A stretch of DNA of 64,000 bases. It comes from Deltaproteobacteria bacterium (GTDB lineage: Bacteria > Desulfobacterota > DSM-4660 > Desulfatiglandales > Desulfatiglandaceae). Within the stretch, counting starts at the first letter, position 1. Each line of letters starts with the position of its first letter. The stretch spans positions 1-64,000 of the forward strand of contig JAFDIV010000011.1 in NCBI GenBank assembly GCA_019307815.1. The letters run 5' to 3'. The notes below the pieces were generated by a model that saw only the letters and a list, made by a program, of their open reading frames with translations, was not told the origin of the DNA and did not search any database. The position numbers and the translations under genes are program-made. Of the stretch, positions 60,465 to 64,000 are shown in pieces.

Positions 60465-62391
60465 CCTCACTTAAAAAGGGAAAAACCTTGGTTGAAAATT
60501 CAAGCCTTATTTTTTTGAGTCTGGGTCTGTCTTCGAAACAATTATCAGGATAATAGGCCAGGTGCCTGCCCCCTGAGGCCAAGATTTCCCTAACCTCAGA
60601 AAGCAGGGTATTTTCAGGAATCCACTTTTTCTTGGACCAATCATAGGCCTGAACCTTGAATATGGTCTTTTTTATGCCCTCTGGCCAGGACCCTGACCTC
60701 TGCACTATCTTCTTAAGCCATTTCTGACCGGCTTGTTCCATCTGAGGATATGCCATAACCACTACCCAGTCATAGTTTTCGAGGAACAGGCCATAGTTCT
60801 GGGCAAAACGCTCTTCAGAGGTCTCATCAGCAAGTACGGGTGCATATAGATTCCTTGCAAACCGGGCATTGGGCCTGAACGCCCTCACTGCATCCTCAAG
60901 GGCATTTGTAAATTTAATAAGCCTTTCAGTCTTATACTTGGTCCATCTCTCCATCAAAGCCGGGTCTCGCTTGACATCCGCTAGGCCAATGGGCCGCCCC
61001 AAGGCCTGCTTGTATGCTTCAAGGGCGAGGGGATTGAAATCTTCATTTTCTGAAAGGTACGCATCATCTTGGAAAAGTATGCCATCTATCTGGGTATGGG
61101 ATGCCAGGTCCTCATAAAGCATTTTAACCGCTTTCTGAACCTGAGGGCCAAAGGGAGTGAGCCTCCTGTACCACGAGGTACTTTGCCGAACCCTACCTTC
61201 CCTATCAGAAGCCATCACCGCCAATTTGCGGTTTAGTTCATGATCCGGCAAAACAATGGCCAATGTAGGCATCCATGCATATACATCCATGCCCCTAATT
61301 ATCATCTGATGCACGGCGTGACCGAAGATATCCGCCCTTACAGGAAGCACCCTGTTGGCAAAGTACACACTCTTAATATTCCCGCTTCCATCCGGGTCGG
61401 CAAAGGCCTGCAGAAAGACAGTATTCACCTTCATAGCCACAAGTCTGTCAATCAGCCTGCCAAGGTTAGCATCTGTCTGTCTGGCCGAGGCAGGGTCATA
61501 GATCAGGTCCAAGTCAACCTGGGCGGCCCTTATAGGTTCTTGTTCGACCGGGCAGGTGACCTGTTTAATAAACTCTTTGATAGAGCCAACCAAAACCATA
61601 TTTCTATTAATCACAGAAAGGTTTCTCAGACTGGCCGGCCCTTCCTCTAAAGTAAAACATAGGGTAAAACCATGTTCAATGGCCGTGGAAACTGCGATAT
61701 GATTGTACTCTCCGTATGGCCATACCAAGGCCCTGGGACGAACTCCCAGTTTGCGACGGAATAAAGTATCTTGCTTATCAAAGTCCAAGCAGAGCCTTCT
61801 CTTATACTCGTTCAATACCTCATATTTGCCTTTTCCCCTATTAAATATACGAACACCTATGGCCGGTCCCACATTGCCCTGCGGTGTATAAGGCACTGCC
61901 TTATGAAGGTCAAAGGTGTGGGATGCTATCTCCACCACACCTGATGTTGCCACCTCCTTGATCTGGCTCCAACTCATAAGGGGCTCGGGGATATCCTTGG
62001 GAGGCTTGTCTATCCACGATCCCACCACAGCGAGCATTGAGGGATATCCCATCATCCTTAAGAAGGGGAACACGAATTCGTAATAAGATCTGTATGCATC
62101 GTCAAAGCTCAACAAAACCGCCTTATCTGGAAGCTCCTTTTGCCCCTTGGATGCCCTTATGATGTCCTCAACAGATACAAACCGATATCCATGGGTTCTC
62201 AGGTATTCTATCTGCTCGACAAAAGTATGCCTGGGCAGGGAATAAGGATCACCTGGCCTGGGAGTCTCAGGTATGCTGTGATAGCAGAGCACTATAAACT
62301 TATTCTGAGCTAGGGTGCTACCAGGGTATATGCCCAGCGCCACTACCGCACCCAAGAAAATGGCACAAATCAATATCCTGTATTTCATCAA
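60448..62391 (-). CDS. pgaB: PGA N-deacetylase (PgaB)
   Basis: Periplasmic enzyme that partly deacetylates the polymer for export. The signal peptide (about 1-28) ends in GSTLAQ; no lipobox Cys is present, unlike the E. coli lipoprotein. The deacetylase domain (about 30-280) has LSFDDAYRSYYEFVFPFL and the metal-binding EIASHTFDLH. The C-terminal domain (about 290-640) is the glycoside-hydrolase-like PgaB hood (VDLDLIYDPASARQTDANLG). Its ATG overlaps the pgaA stop (ATGA). Confidence 0.92.
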   Translation of the reverse strand: MMKYRILICAIFLGAVVALGIYPGSTLAQNKFIVLCYHSIPETPRPGDPYSLPRHTFVEQIEYLRTHGYRFVSVEDIIRASKGQKELPDKAVLLSFDDAYRSYYEFVFPFLRMMGYPSMLAVVGSWIDKPPKDIPEPLMSWSQIKEVATSGVVEIASHTFDLHKAVPYTPQGNVGPAIGVRIFNRGKGKYEVLNEYKRRLCLDFDKQDTLFRRKLGVRPRALVWPYGEYNHIAVSTAIEHGFTLCFTLEEGPASLRNLSVINRNMVLVGSIKEFIKQVTCPVEQEPIRAAQVDLDLIYDPASARQTDANLGRLIDRLVAMKVNTVFLQAFADPDGSGNIKSVYFANRVLPVRADIFGHAVHQMIIRGMDVYAWMPTLAIVLPDHELNRKLAVMASDREGRVRQSTSWYRRLTPFGPQVQKAVKMLYEDLASHTQIDGILFQDDAYLSENEDFNPLALEAYKQALGRPIGLADVKRDPALMERWTKYKTERLIKFTNALEDAVRAFRPNARFARNLYAPVLADETSEERFAQNYGLFLENYDWVVVMAYPQMEQAGQKWLKKIVQRSGSWPEGIKKTIFKVQAYDWSKKKWIPENTLLSEVREILASGGRHLAYYPDNCFEDRPRLKKIRLEFSTKVFPFLSEDAVGF

Positions 62392-64000
62392 AACCTCACC
62401 CTGTAACCAATATCAATACTCAACCCGTTTACTGAATCACCGTCATAGATATTCCGTGCGGCATCCACACCCCAATATAAAGAGCGAGTGTCGCAGAAAT
62501 CAATTTCCTGTTCATATCGAAGACCACCAGTAAGGCCTGTAGAATAGTCCCTTTGCTTTTGGGGCCCCATATATATGTAAAGCCTGTGCACAAAACCCCG
62601 ACCATACATTCGGTAAAGGATCTGTTCACCCATGAGTCTAAGGGTGAGGCTATACAACCTTTGTGGATTGTAGTAAGGCGTATCCTGCTTTGAGTTACCC
62701 ATGCCGTAAAGGTCGACGAACAAGCGGAGTTTTTTTATTATTTTTCACATAGAGGCCTTGTTCATAGCCCAATAGCCCTTCATTGCGGTTGTTATGGTCA
62801 GAGAACCAGGACCGGGAAAGTTCAAAGTGCAAAGAGCACGACTCACTTTCCCTATAGGTCAACCCCACATCTATCTTCTTCGCACGTATGCCATTGGCCC
62901 TGGCCCTCATGGGCACCTGATCAGTACAGGAATCAAATGAAAAATCCAATGTCCAGTAATCATCTGGTGTTACAGTTATGGAGGTTAATGCCCCCATATC
63001 TTTTGTCCCGTCTGAATTCCATGAAACCTGTTCAAGCACTTTAAATGTGCTATTAAACTCATGCTCCAGCCCGACGCCTAGGCGCTTGAAGTACTCGGTG
63101 GAAGTTTTATCTTTTGCCCTGTCCCACCAACCCAATGCAAAAAGCCTAGTACGTAATGTGATAGGCTGCGTAAACCTGGTGCCAAAGGAGATATCCCTAG
63201 TGCCATCCTGTTCCCTGGACATCCATACCTGGGTATCCAGTTCCCGCATCTGCTCTAACTCCAGTACCCTGGCTACATCCTGCACATCCTTGTCCCTGGG
63301 TCTAAGCTTGAGCAAGCTCCGGATCTCCTCCCTGGCTTCGTGTCTATAAACCAGCTCATCAAGTGCCACCACCTTCCCGGTCTTTTCTTTGATATATCGC
63401 GGATTAATGGATTCAATGATCTTGAATTCCTGTAATGCCTTCCTAGGCCATCCCCTCCAAAGGTGCACATGGGCAAGGCCGTTTCTGATCTCAATGTTTG
63501 CGGGCGCCTCTTTGTAAAGACCTTGAAAGAATTTTTCCGCCTCTGCGAGCCTGTCTTCTTTAGCCAATAACCAGCCCCGCTCTAAGGCGATATCCAGCTT
63601 GCGCCAGTTTGGCAAAACTCTCTTTCCTTTTTTGAAAACTGGAGGTTCGGCCTTGTCCATGCTATCCAAAATACTTTGCGCCTCGCGCCATTTCCTCATC
63701 TCTTGTAATGCATAAAATTTCCCCATAAGGGCATCAAAGGAATCCGGTCTTTGCCCCAGCGCCGATTCATTCAACTCTAAGGCCCTCTCGGGCTGTTGGA
63801 GATGCAAATAGGCCCTGGCCACTGCCTCCTGGACATAGGCGGGAGGCGATATGCCGGAATGTACAAGTTGTTCATATTCTGTCACTGCCCTATTCATATG
63901 CCCGCTTTCCACAAGCCCCACAATATGATCAAAGTGTGCTCTTGTAATATTTCCACTTTTGACCACAGGGCCTAGAAGCCTTATTGCCTCCCGCGGCTCA
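62388..64000 (-). pseudogene. pgaA: PGA outer-membrane porin gene pgaA, frameshifted and cut by the window edge
   Basis: The frame is open to the right edge, so the true start lies outside. The visible N-terminal part holds TPR repeats (e.g. RAYLHLQQPERALELNESAL), followed by beta-barrel strands as in PgaA/HmsH. At a run of seven A (plus strand T at 62730-62736) the frame shifts: the upstream frame ends at 62695 after LVRRPLRHG. The barrel continues in another frame (LRLFVDLYGMGN to YRVRF) and stops at 62388, next to pgaB. Removing one A would restore one continuous protein. The cause could be a real mutation, phase variation or a sequencing error. TPR part plus barrel fit the family well. 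Confidence 0.8.

Noticed and set aside
62695-62745. Programmed ribosomal frameshift in pgaA
   Set aside because: The A-run could slip, but no stimulatory element is evident and PgaA is not known to need frameshifting; mutation, phase variation or sequence error are more likely.

Overview
The window looks like a chromosomal segment of a strictly anaerobic, Gram-negative bacterium of the Desulfobacterota type (inference). The grounds are a tungsten-type aldehyde:ferredoxin oxidoreductase, a 2-oxoacid:ferredoxin oxidoreductase, seven acyl-CoA dehydrogenases, TRAP and branched-chain-amino-acid-type ABC importers, a four-gene PGA exopolysaccharide locus, and sigma70-like promoters. No rRNA, tRNA, CRISPR array, phage or insertion sequence was recognised.

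Region 1 (0-11 kb): a GntR/FadR-type regulator with operator-like palindromes at its own promoter and before the next gene leads a same-strand catabolic cluster. It holds an acyl-CoA dehydrogenase homologue without a recognisable catalytic base, a three-part TRAP importer, a small ABM-fold protein, an FAH-family enzyme, an aldehyde:ferredoxin oxidoreductase, and a 2-oxoacid:ferredoxin oxidoreductase whose TPP-binding and gamma subunits are fused.

Region 2 (11-26 kb): mixed housekeeping and accessory genes. These are a CGGC protein, a relic of a penicillin-acylase gene, RarD, a secreted nuclease-fold protein, a Do-like protease, unknown membrane and soluble proteins and oligoribonuclease. A minus-strand liv operon follows (binding protein, H, M, G, F, then an acyl-CoA ligase) with a possible ~480-nt leader, then a patatin-like phospholipase.

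Region 3 (27-51 kb): a long plus-strand catabolic region headed by a TetR regulator. A perfect 20-bp palindrome at the TetR promoter recurs with the same geometry at the promoter of a second liv/acyl-CoA-ligase cluster 13 kb away. Between them lie two acyl-CoA dehydrogenases, a methylcrotonyl-CoA-carboxylase-like enzyme (carboxyltransferase, biotin carboxylase and separate biotin carrier), an enoyl-CoA hydratase, a beta-keto-acid cleavage enzyme (BKACE/DUF849), a MaoC hydratase, two more acyl-CoA dehydrogenases and a nitronate-monooxygenase-like flavoprotein. After the transporter come another acyl-CoA dehydrogenase, an SCPx-type thiolase with a DUF35 partner, an ADP-ribosylglycohydrolase and a ubiquitin-like sulfur carrier interrupted by an amber codon. 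Together they suggest import, CoA activation, beta-oxidation and carboxylation of a branched, cyclic or aromatic-derived acid; the substrate is not evident.

Region 4 (51-58.6 kb): a VapBC module, then minus-strand acyl-CoA dehydrogenase, thiolase, a hydratase-dehydrogenase-SCP2 trifunctional protein and a second TetR regulator with its own perfect 20-bp palindrome.

Region 5 (58.7-64 kb): pgaABCD on the minus strand, with a frameshift in pgaA, which runs off the right edge.

The least expected signal is a set of degenerate 7-bp-periodic arrays confined to intergenic gaps between 31.6 and 55.6 kb. Several start at or next to a stop codon. Most occur as inverted pairs, and two pairs bracket the two four-helix-bundle (S23/IVS-type) genes. 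Several genes are reduced to relics: penicillin acylase, a short-chain dehydrogenase, the sulfur carrier and pgaA.
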